From: Streptomyces sp. NBC_01244
GTDB taxonomy: Bacteria > Actinomycetota > Actinomycetes > Streptomycetales > Streptomycetaceae
Direction of reading: 5' to 3'
NCBI RefSeq assembly: GCF_035987325.1
Contig: NZ_CP108488.1
Location: 6,572,001-6,636,000 of the forward strand
DNA length: 64,000 nt
Positions 1 to 7,951 of the stretch are shown here, in pieces; the first letter of the stretch is position 1; the number at the start of each line of letters is the position of its first letter. Position numbers and translations under genes: made by a program. The notes beneath the pieces were generated by a model. It was not told where the DNA came from. It worked only from the letters and a program-made list of their open reading frames with translations, and made no database searches.

Positions 1-227
1 CCGACCTGCGCGCCGACCTCGCGCGGATCGACGTACCCGCGCTGGTCATCGCGACCACCGCCGACCTGCTCGCATCGCTGGAGGGTCAGCGGGAGCTGGC
101 GGACTCGCTGCCGGGCGCCCGGTGGGCGGAACTGGCCACCGGGCACCTGCCGTTCGTCGAACGCCCGGGGGAGTGGGCGGAGCTGATCACCGGATTCCTG
201 GCGGGGACGGCGGCCGAACGGGGGTGA
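1..227 (+). CDS. Alpha/beta hydrolase, C-terminal fragment
   Basis: The reading frame enters from outside the window and stops with TGA at 225-227, leaving about 74 residues. The visible part has the shape of the end of an alpha/beta-hydrolase fold: an I-x-V-P-A-L-V-I strand, a segment where the acidic residue of the catalytic triad usually lies, then GHLPFVERP, whose His would be the catalytic base, and a final helix. This layout is common in 3-oxoadipate enol-lactonase-like hydrolases. The nucleophile elbow is not in the window, so the substrate cannot be inferred. Confidence 0.75.
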   Translation, partial: DLRADLARIDVPALVIATTADLLASLEGQRELADSLPGARWAELATGHLPFVERPGEWAELITGFLAGTAAERG

Positions 228-254
228 GTGGCGGGGTTGGGGGCCCGCTCCGCT

Positions 255-776
255 TCAGGCGCCGGTGGCGCCGTCGACGGCCTCGCGGAGGAAGTCCGCG
301 TGGCCGTTGTGGCGGGCGTACTCGTGGATCATGTGCAGCATGAGCAGGCGCAGCGAGGCGTCCTCCTCCCACTTCTCGACGCGCACTGTCACGTCGAGGG
401 ACTCGGCGGCCGCCTCCACCGCGCGGGCGTGCTCGACCTCCGCACGCCAGGCCGCGAAGGCCTCGGCGCGGGTCGAGCCGGAGGCGTCGTAGGCGGCCTG
501 GAAGTCGTGGGTGTCCGACCACAGATGGGGGACCTCCGCCCCGCCGAAGGTGCGCCGGAACCAGTGCCGCTCCACCTCCGCCATGTGCCGTACCAGTCCG
601 AGCAGGGACAGCGTGGAGGGCGGGGACGCCTGGCGGCGCAGCTCCTCGTCGGTGAGGCCCTCGCACTTCCAGGCGAGGGTGGCCCGGTGGAAGTCGAGGT
701 ACGCGCGGAGCGTCTCGCGCTCGCCCCCGGCGAGGGGAGGGGCGACGCGGTGGGCGGATCCTGTTGTTGCTGCCAT
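255..776 (-). CDS. DinB-like (DUF664) family protein
   Basis: A 173-residue protein. Members of the DinB/DUF664 superfamily are four-helix bundles that often bind a metal through three His residues, and several actinobacterial members are mycothiol-dependent transferases. The sequence shows the usual order: an early helix with YLDFHRATLAWKCEGL, then LSLLGLVRHMAEVERHWFRRTF, which carries the first conserved His, and a late HMIHEYARHNGHADFLRE segment with further His residues. Start ATG at 776; no strong ribosome-binding site is visible. It converges with the hydrolase fragment. The family call is good; the reaction is unknown. Confidence 0.85.
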   Translation of the reverse strand: MAATTGSAHRVAPPLAGGERETLRAYLDFHRATLAWKCEGLTDEELRRQASPPSTLSLLGLVRHMAEVERHWFRRTFGGAEVPHLWSDTHDFQAAYDASGSTRAEAFAAWRAEVEHARAVEAAAESLDVTVRVEKWEEDASLRLLMLHMIHEYARHNGHADFLREAVDGATGA

Positions 777-832
777 GGCTGAGATCTTGCCCCGTTGGCC
801 CCGGGGCGTGAAGGCCTTCGCCCCTACGTGTG

Positions 833-1082
833 GTCTGGGATGCGCAACCCCCTTCGGTCAGGGGTCATCTGGACACGGCCCCGGCAGGACCGTGACCTCG
901 GCCGGTGCGGACGCGCGGGGCGATCGGAGCATCCAGGGACGGGCGTCTGGACACCCTTCCCGTGACCGTCGACCGCCGACATGAGCGCAAGAACGCCCGC
1001 GAGCCCCTCAGGGTCGGTGGGCGCGACAGATCGCTACACACTCCCACTCGGCCAAGCGACTACCGACCGTCCGTGGCTGATC
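833..1082. repeat. Left arm of 250-bp inverted repeat
   Basis: This 250-bp stretch is repeated in inverted orientation at 1900-2149, with equal arm length and long identical blocks, for example the block around 1021-1080. The least conserved part is near 985-1010. The arms enclose 817 bp with one gene. No coding potential is convincing inside the arm. Confidence 0.9.
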
Positions 1083-1149
1083 AAAGGCCGCCCAGCGACC
1101 GGTTCCCCTCCCACTTGGCTTAGCGACTGCGGACCGGACGTGGCTTGAT
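1041..1149. repeat. Degenerate direct repeat at inner edge of left arm
   Basis: The segment 1041-1081, starting CTCCCACTCGGCCAAGCGAC, recurs as a diverged copy at 1108-1149, starting CTCCCACTTGGCTTAGCGAC. The second copy lies outside the 250-bp inverted arm, between it and the promoter of the enclosed gene. Confidence 0.7.
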
Positions 1150-1227
1150 AGCTATGGCCTGATTTGTGTGGGGAAGCGGCCGGCGCCCCGTCTTGGGCAG
1201 TGGACGGGTTTTGACCTCAAGGAATGT

Positions 1228-1246
1228 TTAGGTAGGCCTTACCTCG
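1228..1246 (+). promoter_or_regulatory. Iron-box-like operator (DmdR/IdeR type)
   Basis: TTAGGTAGGCCTTACCTCG matches 13 of 19 positions of the DtxR/DmdR iron-box consensus as remembered and is nearly self-complementary. It follows a TTGACC hexamer at 1211-1216 that could be a -35 element, and lies 44 bp before the preferred ATG. An iron-responsive repressor site over the promoter is the simplest reading; binding is not demonstrated. Confidence 0.55.
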
Positions 1247-1290
1247 CCCAGATCGCGTTCGTGGCCGCCCTTCCTTCGGAGCTCATCCTC

Positions 1291-1845
1291 ATGTCGTCTC
1301 CTGCCGCTGATCTGTCTGCTCGTCCTATCCGCCTGTACGACTCTTGGTGGACGGTCGTGGCCGCAGGGCTTGGGGCGATGATCGTTCTGACGGTCGGGTT
1401 GTGGGTCTCCGTTCACATGAAGACCGACCCGGCGCTGCACACGGCGACGCTCTTCGCGCACCTCGCCTCGCTCGTCGTCGGCTTCGGCGCGGTTCTGTCC
1501 GCTGACTACTACGGTCTGCTGTGGGCCATGAGGCGTTGCACGCTCACCGAAGTGGTCGGTGCGACGTCCCGACTTCACATACCGATCTGGGCCGGACTCG
1601 GTGGTCTCGTCGTGAGCGGGATGATGCTGGAACCCGATCTCAACTCGTCCCTCACCCTCGCCAAGCTCGGGCTCGTCGTCCTCCTGACCCTCAACGGTCT
1701 CCAGGCCGGCCTCCTCGGCCACCGCCTCGCGGCCGGACCCGTCGCCACCCCGCGCCTTCTGCTCTGGGGCGGAGCCACCGCCGTGATCTCGCAGCTCTGC
1801 TGGTGGGGCGCGGTAACCATTGGCTTCCTCAACACCAATTCCTGA
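1291..1845 (+). CDS. Small polytopic membrane protein of unknown function
   Basis: 184 residues from ATG 1291, preceded by GGAG at 1277-1280. An upstream GTG at 1168 would add 41 poorly hydrophobic residues and place the iron-box-like site inside the gene, so it is not preferred. About five hydrophobic segments are visible: near residues 19-40, 53-73, 95-113, 122-145 and 158-178. A His pair near the second helix (HTATLFAHL) and one before the third could bind a metal or haem, but this is speculation. Codon use is less GC-biased than the neighbours, and the gene sits between 250-bp inverted repeats, which suggests acquisition as a unit. Function not recognised. Confidence 0.7.
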   Translation: MSSPAADLSARPIRLYDSWWTVVAAGLGAMIVLTVGLWVSVHMKTDPALHTATLFAHLASLVVGFGAVLSADYYGLLWAMRRCTLTEVVGATSRLHIPIWAGLGGLVVSGMMLEPDLNSSLTLAKLGLVVLLTLNGLQAGLLGHRLAAGPVATPRLLLWGGATAVISQLCWWGAVTIGFLNTNS

Positions 1846-1899
1846 CCCCCGCGCCGCCGTACCGGCTCATACCGTCCGGCAGCGTCCGCCCCCCCGCTA

Positions 1900-2149
1900 G
1901 ATCAGCCACGGACGGTCGGTAGTCGCTTGGCCGAGTGGGAGTGTGTAGCGATCTGTCGCGCCCACCGACCCTGAAGCCCTTCTCGTCACTCTCTCGCTCA
2001 TGTCGGCGGTCGACGGTCACGGGAAGGGTGTCCAGACGCCCGTCCCTGGATGCTCTGATCGCCCCGCGCGTTCGTTCCGGTTGGGGTCACGGTCCTGCCG
2101 GGGCCGTGTCCAGATGACCACCGACTCAAGGGGGCTGCGCATCCCAGAC
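1900..2149. repeat. Right arm of 250-bp inverted repeat
   Basis: Inverted copy of 833-1082. Its inner edge begins 55 bp after the stop codon of the enclosed membrane gene. No transposase-like reading frame is found between or inside the arms, so this resembles a non-autonomous element or an invertible cassette. Which of these it is cannot be told from one genome. Confidence 0.9.
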
Positions 2150-2197
2150 GAGGCCGCTCCTCCCCACACTTCCCTCCCGGCCGTTCCCCGGGGGGAT

Positions 2198-2330
2198 CCC
2201 GGAAGTCTTGTGGCTTTTCGGCGTGGGTCGGTCGGTCAAGGGTGGCCGAAGGCCATCGCGAAGCGACGCGACCGAAGGGAGCGCCCTTGAGGGACCGGCC
2301 CACGCCGAAAGAACACTGGACTACCGGGAC
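2198..2330. repeat. Large imperfect palindrome
   Basis: Two arms of about 50 bp pair imperfectly: 2198-2246 (containing TTTCGGCGTGGGTCGGTC) with 2281-2330 (containing GGACCGGCCCACGCCGAAAG). The loop of about 35 bp is rich in GAAGCGACGCGACCGAAGGG-like sequence. It lies between the 3' ends of two convergent genes, so it could act as a bidirectional terminator, or be a member of a dispersed palindromic repeat family. Confidence 0.7.
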
Positions 2331-2421
2331 GCCCCCCGAACCACTGTCAAAGCCACCACCCCACCCGCAGCACAAGCCCTCCCCACCACCCCGACCGGCT
2401 CTCCCCTCTCCCCTCTCCCCC

Positions 2422-3237
2422 CTACCCCTCCCAAACCCAAGGCACGGTCACCCCCAGCACGTCGAAGCCCAGCCGTTCCAGGATCGGGCGGCTGTCCTCC
2501 GATGCGTCGACCTGGAGGTAGCGGATGCCCCGGTCCGCCGCCACGCGGGCTCGGTGGGCCACCAGGAGGCGGTAGATGCCGTGGCCTCGCCATTCCGGGA
2601 CCGTGCCGCCGCCCCACAGGCCTGCGAACGGGCTCCCCGGGCGCATCTCCATCCGGGCCGCGCTCACCGGGGTGTCGCCCGCCATCGCGACGACGGCTTC
2701 GATCGTGTCCGGCTCGTCCCGCAGCAGGTTCAGCATCAGGTCTTTGACGCGGGGGCGATCCGCGCCGAAGGCGCGGCGGTGGGCCTCCATCATCAGATCC
2801 ACGCCCGCCTCATCGGTCACCACCCGCAGGGTGATGCCCTCCGGCGGCTCCACGGACAGGGTTGCGAGGTCCGCCACCCGTCCCACCAGCAGTGTTTCCG
2901 CGGGCTCCGCCACGAAGCCCGCCGCGCGCAGCCGGTCCCCGAGGTCGGCGGGGCGGTCGTGGCCGTACAGCTTCCACTCGAACTCCGCCGACGGGACCTC
3001 GCCCCGATCGGCCAGCTTCGTGAAGAACGCCACCTGCTCCGTGATTGCCGCATCCGCCGTGTGCTCGTCGAGGTCCGACCAGAGCACCATGTTCCCTCCG
3101 GCGCCGGGCACGATCTGCCGTACGACCGCCCCCACCCGTTCCACACGCGCGTCACTGGTGTCGGGCCGGGCCTCCCGTCGCATCGCGGAGTCGAACTCGG
3201 CGCGCACCTTCAGCAGGTCATCTGGATCCATCGTCAT
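2422..3237 (-). CDS. GNAT family N-acetyltransferase
   Basis: 271 residues. GNAT enzymes move an acetyl group from acetyl-CoA to an amine. The C-terminal half carries the fold: acidic strand residues, then a beta-4/alpha-3 acetyl-CoA loop in VPEWRGHGIYRLLVAHRARVA (R/Q-G-x-G-like RGHGIY), and the late YLQVDASEDSRPILERLGF segment typical of GNAT beta-5 to beta-6. The N-terminal 130 residues are a poorly conserved extension, possibly a second degenerate GNAT repeat. Start ATG at 3237 (MTMDP), or 3231. It is divergent from the cupin gene with only 53 bp between the starts. Substrate unknown. Confidence 0.85.
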   Translation of the reverse strand: MTMDPDDLLKVRAEFDSAMRREARPDTSDARVERVGAVVRQIVPGAGGNMVLWSDLDEHTADAAITEQVAFFTKLADRGEVPSAEFEWKLYGHDRPADLGDRLRAAGFVAEPAETLLVGRVADLATLSVEPPEGITLRVVTDEAGVDLMMEAHRRAFGADRPRVKDLMLNLLRDEPDTIEAVVAMAGDTPVSAARMEMRPGSPFAGLWGGGTVPEWRGHGIYRLLVAHRARVAADRGIRYLQVDASEDSRPILERLGFDVLGVTVPWVWEG

Positions 3238-3290
3238 CCGGCCAGCTCACCAGCCGCCGACGGGTCCGACAACTGCATTAGCCTCACCCC

Positions 3291-3797
3291 GTGAGCGACC
3301 CCACCCACCCGTCCACCCACCCCTCCGTCTACACCGGCAAGGCCACCCCCGACGCCGCCGTCGACCGGGGCTGGCTGCTGGGGCACTTCAAGGAGCCCGG
3401 GGATGCCCGTCACAGTGAGGACGTGGAGATCAAGTGGGGCGTCCACCCCAAGGGTGAGGAGCGGGCGCAGTGGGTGCGGGGAGAGTCCCGTACGGCCTTG
3501 CAGGTGCTGATCAGCGGCCGGTTCCGGCTGGAGTTCCCCGGTCGGAGCGTCGTTCTGGCCGAACAGGGGGACTACGTCGTGTGGGGGCGCGGAGTCGACC
3601 ATTCCTGGTGCGCGGAGGAGGACTCGGTGGTGCTCACCGTGCGCTGGCCCTCGCTGCCCGGCTACCGCACCGACGAAGAACCCGATGGCCACCCCGATGA
3701 CCACCCCGATGGCCACCCCGATAACCACCCCAATGGTCACCCCCACGGCCACCCCGACGACCAGTCCGGCCGGACCTCCGCTCCGAACCCCGTGTGA
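3291..3797 (+). CDS. Cupin-like protein with His-rich C-terminal repeat
   Basis: 168 residues from GTG 3291. A TAGCCT -10-like hexamer at 3279-3284 lies 6 nt before the GTG and there is no ribosome-binding site, so translation is probably leaderless. The middle reads as a small beta-barrel: KWGVHPKGEERAQWV (first cupin motif), a strand pair LQVLISGRFRLEF, and GDYVVWGRGVDHSW (second motif with the conserved His). After residue 130 a tail repeats the tetrapeptide G/D/N-H-P-D six times. Such tails can bind Ni, Zn or Cu, which is inference only. The enzymatic role, if any, is unknown. Confidence 0.75.
   Translation: MSDPTHPSTHPSVYTGKATPDAAVDRGWLLGHFKEPGDARHSEDVEIKWGVHPKGEERAQWVRGESRTALQVLISGRFRLEFPGRSVVLAEQGDYVVWGRGVDHSWCAEEDSVVLTVRWPSLPGYRTDEEPDGHPDDHPDGHPDNHPNGHPHGHPDDQSGRTSAPNPV
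3687..3758 (+). repeat. Six 12-bp tandem repeats encoding His-Pro tetrapeptides
   Basis: Six consecutive 12-bp units related to GGCCACCCCGAT lie inside the cupin gene and encode GHPD, DHPD, GHPD, NHPN, GHPH and GHPD. In-frame expansion or contraction would change tail length without a frameshift. Confidence 0.85.
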
Positions 3798-4005
3798 CCA
3801 TGGTCCCGCGCCTGCCCGCACGCCTGTGACGCTGCCCACGATGGCCGCCAACGATCACGCGGCGCTGCGATCGTGGAGGTGTAGACCAACCGCACGCACC
3901 CCGCACCAAAATTCCAGACGCCCAGCGTTCAGTTTTCAGTGTTCACGCGTTCTTTCCGACGGGCCGTTCCCCGGTAAAGATCCGAACCACCAGGGAGCCC
4001 GTCCG

Positions 4006-6255
4006 TTGTCAGCCCTCGCACGCTGGTGCATGCGGCACCGACTCGTTGTCGTCCTGCTCTGGCTCCTCGCCTTCGGCGGGACCGCCGCTGCCGCGGTCGG
4101 CGCCGGGACGGCGTTCTCCAATGACTACGAGGTCCCCGGCACCGAGTCCGCCAAGGCGCACGCCCTGCTGCGGGAAGGCTTCCACGGGCAGGGCGGCGAC
4201 ACCGACACCATCGTGTGGCGGGCTCCGGACGGGCAGAGCGTGCGGACGCCGGCCGTGCAGGAGCGCATGGCGCGGGCCCTCGACTCCATAGCCGGGCTGC
4301 CCGGTGTCGGTTCGGTTGCCGGCCCCTATGGTCCCGGGCCCGACAGCGGGGCCCGGATCAGCCCCGACGGGCGTACCGCGTACGCCGTGGTCACCTTCGA
4401 CCGGCAGGCCGACTCGGTGCCGAAGGGCGAGGCGAAGGCCGTCGTCGACGCCGCGAGGAACCCGGCGACCCAGGCGGACGGACTTCAGGTCGAGCTCGGC
4501 GGGCGCGCCATCGGCCTCACCGAAGCGCCCTCCGCGCACCTCGCCGAGGTCATCGGGGTGGCCATCGCCGCGCTGGTGCTGTTCCTGGCCTTCGGGTCGC
4601 TGGCCGCCAGCCTGTTGCCCATCGCCACCGCCCTGGTCAGCGTGGGCACCGCCTATTTCGGCATCACCCTGCTCGGCCACGCGATGCCGGTCGCCGACTT
4701 CGCTCCGATGCTCGGCACCCTCGTGGGCCTCGGGGTGGGCATCGACTACGCCCTGTTCATCGTCACCCGCCACCGAAAGGGCCTCAAACGCGGACTCCCG
4801 GTCGCGGAAGCCGCCGAGAGCGCCGTCGCCACCACCGGCCGGGCCGTGGTCTTCGCCGGGGCCACCGTCTGCATCGCGCTGCTCGGCATGCTGGTGCTCC
4901 GGCTGAACTTCCTCAACGGCGTCGCCATCGCCGCCTCCCTCACCGTGGTCCTGACCGTCGCCGCCTCGGTGACCCTGCTGCCCGCGCTCCTCTCGTACAT
5001 CGGCATGCGCGCGCTGTCCCGCCGCGAGCGCCGCAAGCTGGCCGCCGAGGGTCCGCGGCCCGACGCGGTCACCGGCTTCGCCGCCCGCTGGTCGGCCTTC
5101 GTCGAGCGCCACCCGAAGCTGCTCGGCCTGGTCGCCACCGCGGTCATGGTGGTGCTGGCACTGCCCACGCTCTCCCTCCACCTCGGCACCTCCGACCAGG
5201 GCAACAACCCGGCCGCGTCCACCACGCGCAAGGCCTACGACCTGCTCGCGGAGGGCTTCGGCCCGGGGATGAACGGCCCGCTGACCGTGGTCGCCCGCCT
5301 CGGCGGGGCCGGCGACCGGGTCGCCGTGGACGCGCTGGCCGAGTCGCTCCGTACGACCAGGGGCGTGGCAGCGGCCGGACCGGCGGTCTTCAACCGCAGC
5401 GGCGACACCGCCGTCGTCACCGTCGTACCGGACTCCTCTCCGCAGTCCCGGGCCACGAGCGAGCTGGTCGACAGGCTGCGCGGGGACGTCATCCCGCGCG
5501 CCGGCCACGACAACTCCATGCAGGTGCACGTGGGCGGCGTGACCGCCGGGTACGACGACTTCGCCGAGGTCATCGTCGGCAAACTGCCGCTCTTCGTCGG
5601 TGTGGTCATCGCACTCGGCTGCCTGCTCCTGCTGCTGGCCTTCCGCTCCATAGGCATCCCGGTCAAGGCCGCCGCCATGAACGTCGCCGCCGTCGCCTCC
5701 TCCTTCGGAGTCGTCGTCGCGATCTTCCAGTGGGGCTGGGGCAGCGAACCGCTGGGGCTGGGCAGCGCGGGGCCGATCGAGCCCTTCCTCCCGGTGATCA
5801 TGGTCTCGGTGCTCTTCGGACTGTCCATGGACTACCAGGTCTTCCTCGTCAGCCGGATGTACGAGGAGTGGCTGGAGACGGGGGACAACCAGCGGGCGGT
5901 GCGCGTCGGCCTCGCCGAGACCAGCCGGGTGATCAACTCGGCGGCCGTCATCATGATCTCCGTCTTCCTGGCCTTCGTACTCAGCGGCGACCGGATCATC
6001 GCCATGTTCGGCATCGCGCTCGCCGCTGCCGTCGCCCTCGACGCCTTCGTCCTGCGGACCCTCCTCGTCCCGGCCCTGATGCACCTGCTCGGCGGAGCCA
6101 ACTGGTGGCTGCCCGCCTGGCTGGACCGCCGGCTCCCGAAGATCAGCATCGAGCCCCCGGAGCGCCGTCCGCATGCGAAACTTCCCCTGCAGCGGCCCGG
6201 CGCGGACCCCGCCACGAGCGAGGACGCGGCCGAGCCCGCGACCAGCTCCCGGTGA
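4006..6255 (+). CDS. MMPL family (RND superfamily) transporter
   Basis: 749 residues from TTG 4006, chosen because AGGGAG at 3991-3996 is well placed and the next residues form the first membrane helix. Upstream sequence in the same frame is an out-of-frame shadow of the cupin repeat. Layout is the MMPL duplication: TM1 (about residues 10-32), a large outer domain, five TMs containing GVGIDYALFIVTRHRKGLKR, a second outer domain, then five TMs containing SMDYQVFLVSRMYEEW. The paired G/M-x-DY motifs are the family's proton-relay signature. MMPL proteins export lipids or hydrophobic small molecules from the inner membrane. The substrate cannot be read from the sequence. Confidence 0.92.
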   Translation: MSALARWCMRHRLVVVLLWLLAFGGTAAAAVGAGTAFSNDYEVPGTESAKAHALLREGFHGQGGDTDTIVWRAPDGQSVRTPAVQERMARALDSIAGLPGVGSVAGPYGPGPDSGARISPDGRTAYAVVTFDRQADSVPKGEAKAVVDAARNPATQADGLQVELGGRAIGLTEAPSAHLAEVIGVAIAALVLFLAFGSLAASLLPIATALVSVGTAYFGITLLGHAMPVADFAPMLGTLVGLGVGIDYALFIVTRHRKGLKRGLPVAEAAESAVATTGRAVVFAGATVCIALLGMLVLRLNFLNGVAIAASLTVVLTVAASVTLLPALLSYIGMRALSRRERRKLAAEGPRPDAVTGFAARWSAFVERHPKLLGLVATAVMVVLALPTLSLHLGTSDQGNNPAASTTRKAYDLLAEGFGPGMNGPLTVVARLGGAGDRVAVDALAESLRTTRGVAAAGPAVFNRSGDTAVVTVVPDSSPQSRATSELVDRLRGDVIPRAGHDNSMQVHVGGVTAGYDDFAEVIVGKLPLFVGVVIALGCLLLLLAFRSIGIPVKAAAMNVAAVASSFGVVVAIFQWGWGSEPLGLGSAGPIEPFLPVIMVSVLFGLSMDYQVFLVSRMYEEWLETGDNQRAVRVGLAETSRVINSAAVIMISVFLAFVLSGDRIIAMFGIALAAAVALDAFVLRTLLVPALMHLLGGANWWLPAWLDRRLPKISIEPPERRPHAKLPLQRPGADPATSEDAAEPATSSR

Positions 6256-6294
6256 TCCGGCCACCCGCCGCTCGATAGCCAAGGAAGAACGCGC

Positions 6295-6849
6295 ATGTTC
6301 TCGATAGACCTCGCCGACGACGCCCAGCTGTTCCCGCTGGAAGCCCGGCACGCGGAGGAGTTCTTCGCCCACATCGAACGCGGACGCGAGTTCATCGGCC
6401 GGTACGTAGGCTTCCCCGACCGGTCCGTCGACCCGGAATCCGCCCGCGCCCTGCTGGCCAAGTACGCGGTCACGGCCGGGGAGGACGGCGCGCGGTTCTT
6501 CGGGATCAGGCTCGACGGCACCCTGGTGGGCGGGGTCCTCTTCCCGGCGTTCGACGCGGGGACGGGCAACTGCGAGATCGGCTGCTGGCTGGAGCCCGCC
6601 GCGGCCGGCCGCGGCCTGGTGACGAAGGCCTGCCGCGTCCTCATCGACTACGCCTTCGGCGAGCGCGGCATGCACCGCGTCGAGTGGCACGCCGCCTCCG
6701 GCAACAAGAAGAGCCTCGCCGTGGCCGAGCGCCTGGGCATGACCCGTGAGGGTGTCATGCGCGAGAACCACCTCCACCGGGGCGTCCGTCAGGACACCGA
6801 GATCTGGGCGCTCCTCGCCCACGAGTGGTCCGCGGCCCGCCCCGCGTAA
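6295..6849 (+). CDS. RimJ/RimL-type GNAT N-acetyltransferase
   Basis: 184 residues from ATG 6295 with an AAGGAAG ribosome-binding site. The sequence follows the RimL pattern: N-terminal LFPLEARHAEEFFAHIERGR, a central FFGIRLDGTLVGGVLF strand pair, EIGCWLEPAAAGRGLVTKAC (acetyl-CoA loop) and VEWHAASGNKKSLAVAERLGM, ending in the conserved REGVMRENHLHRG segment. RimJ/RimL homologues acetylate ribosomal-protein N termini, but many paralogues act on small amines. It follows the MMPL gene by 39 bp and may share its transcript. Confidence 0.9.
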   Translation: MFSIDLADDAQLFPLEARHAEEFFAHIERGREFIGRYVGFPDRSVDPESARALLAKYAVTAGEDGARFFGIRLDGTLVGGVLFPAFDAGTGNCEIGCWLEPAAAGRGLVTKACRVLIDYAFGERGMHRVEWHAASGNKKSLAVAERLGMTREGVMRENHLHRGVRQDTEIWALLAHEWSAARPA

Positions 6850-6873
6850 CCACCCCCCGCGGCCGCCCGCCCC

Positions 6874-6912
6874 CGCCCCACCCCGGCTCTCCCGGGGGAC
6901 CGGGGCGGGGCG
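6874..6912 (+). terminator. GC-rich hairpin after the acetyltransferase
   Basis: A 13-bp arm CGCCCCACCCCGG pairs with CCGGGGCGGGGCG, one mismatch, with a 13-nt loop. There is no U tract, as is usual for Streptomyces terminators. It separates the MMPL/acetyltransferase pair from the next gene. Confidence 0.65.
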
Positions 6913-6973
6913 CTGCCCGCTGCCCGGCCGGATTCTCAGGAACCTCTCAGAAAAGCCGCCTACGGTGCCCCGC

Positions 6974-7564
6974 ATGGACACCACCAAGACCCCCGCCCCG
7001 ACCGCTCCCGAGGCGGACTCCCCGGCCGACCTGAAGAAGGCCGCCACCGACGAGACGACCGCCCCGGCCGCCGCGGACACCGCCGCCACCGAGGAGGTCC
7101 AGGGCGAGGAGCTCGCCACCGACCTCGACGACGAGTTCGACGAGCTCGACGCCGCGGCCGACGCGGAGCAGAGCAGTGGTGTCGCCTCCGGAGCCTCCGC
7201 GATCGTCGCCGCCGGTCTCGGTCTGATCGCCCTCAGCGGCAGCTGGACCTCCCGCGTCATAGGCGAGCGGGAGACCCTCAAGGGCCAGATCAGCTCCGCC
7301 ACCGCCACCACCACCGAGGACAAGATCGAGGCGCTGTACGGCAACGCCTGGCACATGACCGCCCTGGTCAACGGCGTCCTGTCGACGATCGCGCTGCTCA
7401 TCGCCGTCTTCGTACTGGCCCGCCCGGCCTTCGGCGCCTCCGGCCGCACCCTCCCGGCCTGGGTCCGCTCCGTGTCCTGGGCCGCCGTGGTCGTCGCCGT
7501 CATCGGCGTGATCGCCTTCCTGTTCATGTACCTGCTCGCCCTCCCGGTGGCCCCCGCCGCCTAG
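6974..7564 (+). CDS. Acidic-N-terminus membrane protein, unknown function
   Basis: 196 residues from ATG 6974. A TACGGT hexamer at 6961-6966 sits 7 nt before the ATG, consistent with leaderless translation. The first 70 residues are Ala/Glu/Asp/Thr-rich and probably disordered and cytoplasmic. Three hydrophobic segments follow, near residues 74-91, 130-150 and 168-190, around a stretch with a helical TTTEDKIEALYGNAW motif. No enzymatic signature is visible. Conserved-hypothetical proteins of this build are common in Streptomyces. Confidence 0.75.
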   Translation: MDTTKTPAPTAPEADSPADLKKAATDETTAPAAADTAATEEVQGEELATDLDDEFDELDAAADAEQSSGVASGASAIVAAGLGLIALSGSWTSRVIGERETLKGQISSATATTTEDKIEALYGNAWHMTALVNGVLSTIALLIAVFVLARPAFGASGRTLPAWVRSVSWAAVVVAVIGVIAFLFMYLLALPVAPAA

Positions 7565-7753
7565 TCCGATCGCTGCCGCGCGGCGGCCCGCCTAGGTACT
7601 GCCTTAGGCCACCTCAGGGACCTCGGGTCCCGACCTAAGGCCCCCCGGCTCCCGCAGATGCGGCATGCTCCCGATGTGCCGGCACCCCCTGGGGCGCGAA
7701 TCTTGGATCACACCGAACGAGGTGTCCGAGAAACGCGAACCAGGGAGCACGAG

Positions 7754-7921
7754 ATGTTCGAGTACGAGATCGCCACCGCCCGTCGCGCCGACCTCATCCG
7801 CGAGGCCGACGCCTACCGTCTGGTCCAGGAAGCGAAGAAGGCCCGCCGCGCCTTCTCCCGGAGCCAGGAACCGGAGGGGTCGGTGAGAGGGCAGCGCGGC
7901 CGGTTCACCCGCGCCGCGTAA
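7754..7921 (+). CDS. Small basic protein, 55 residues
   Basis: ATG 7754 has AGGGAG 6 nt upstream and the frame stops at 7921. The product is helix-prone and rich in Ala, Arg and Glu, with RADLIREADAYRLVQEAKKARRA in the middle and a basic tail. It lies 30 bp before the large LuxR-type regulator and may share its promoter. Similar small Arg/Ala-rich proteins precede regulators in other Streptomyces genomes, but this one is not assigned to a family. Confidence 0.7.
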   Translation: MFEYEIATARRADLIREADAYRLVQEAKKARRAFSRSQEPEGSVRGQRGRFTRAA

Positions 7922-7951
7922 CCCGCGTCGCGCGACCGTACGAACCCCCGC

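Noticed and set aside
3685..4005. N-terminal extension of the MMPL transporter
   Set aside because: The extra residues (MATPMTTPMATP and on) are an out-of-frame reading of the His-Pro repeat. TTG 4006 has a good ribosome-binding site.
4009..7527. 1172-codon minus-strand frame
   Set aside because: It runs antisense to the MMPL, acetyltransferase and small membrane protein genes. Its composition is Gly/Arg/Asp/His-rich without any recognisable domain, as expected for a shadow in high-GC DNA.
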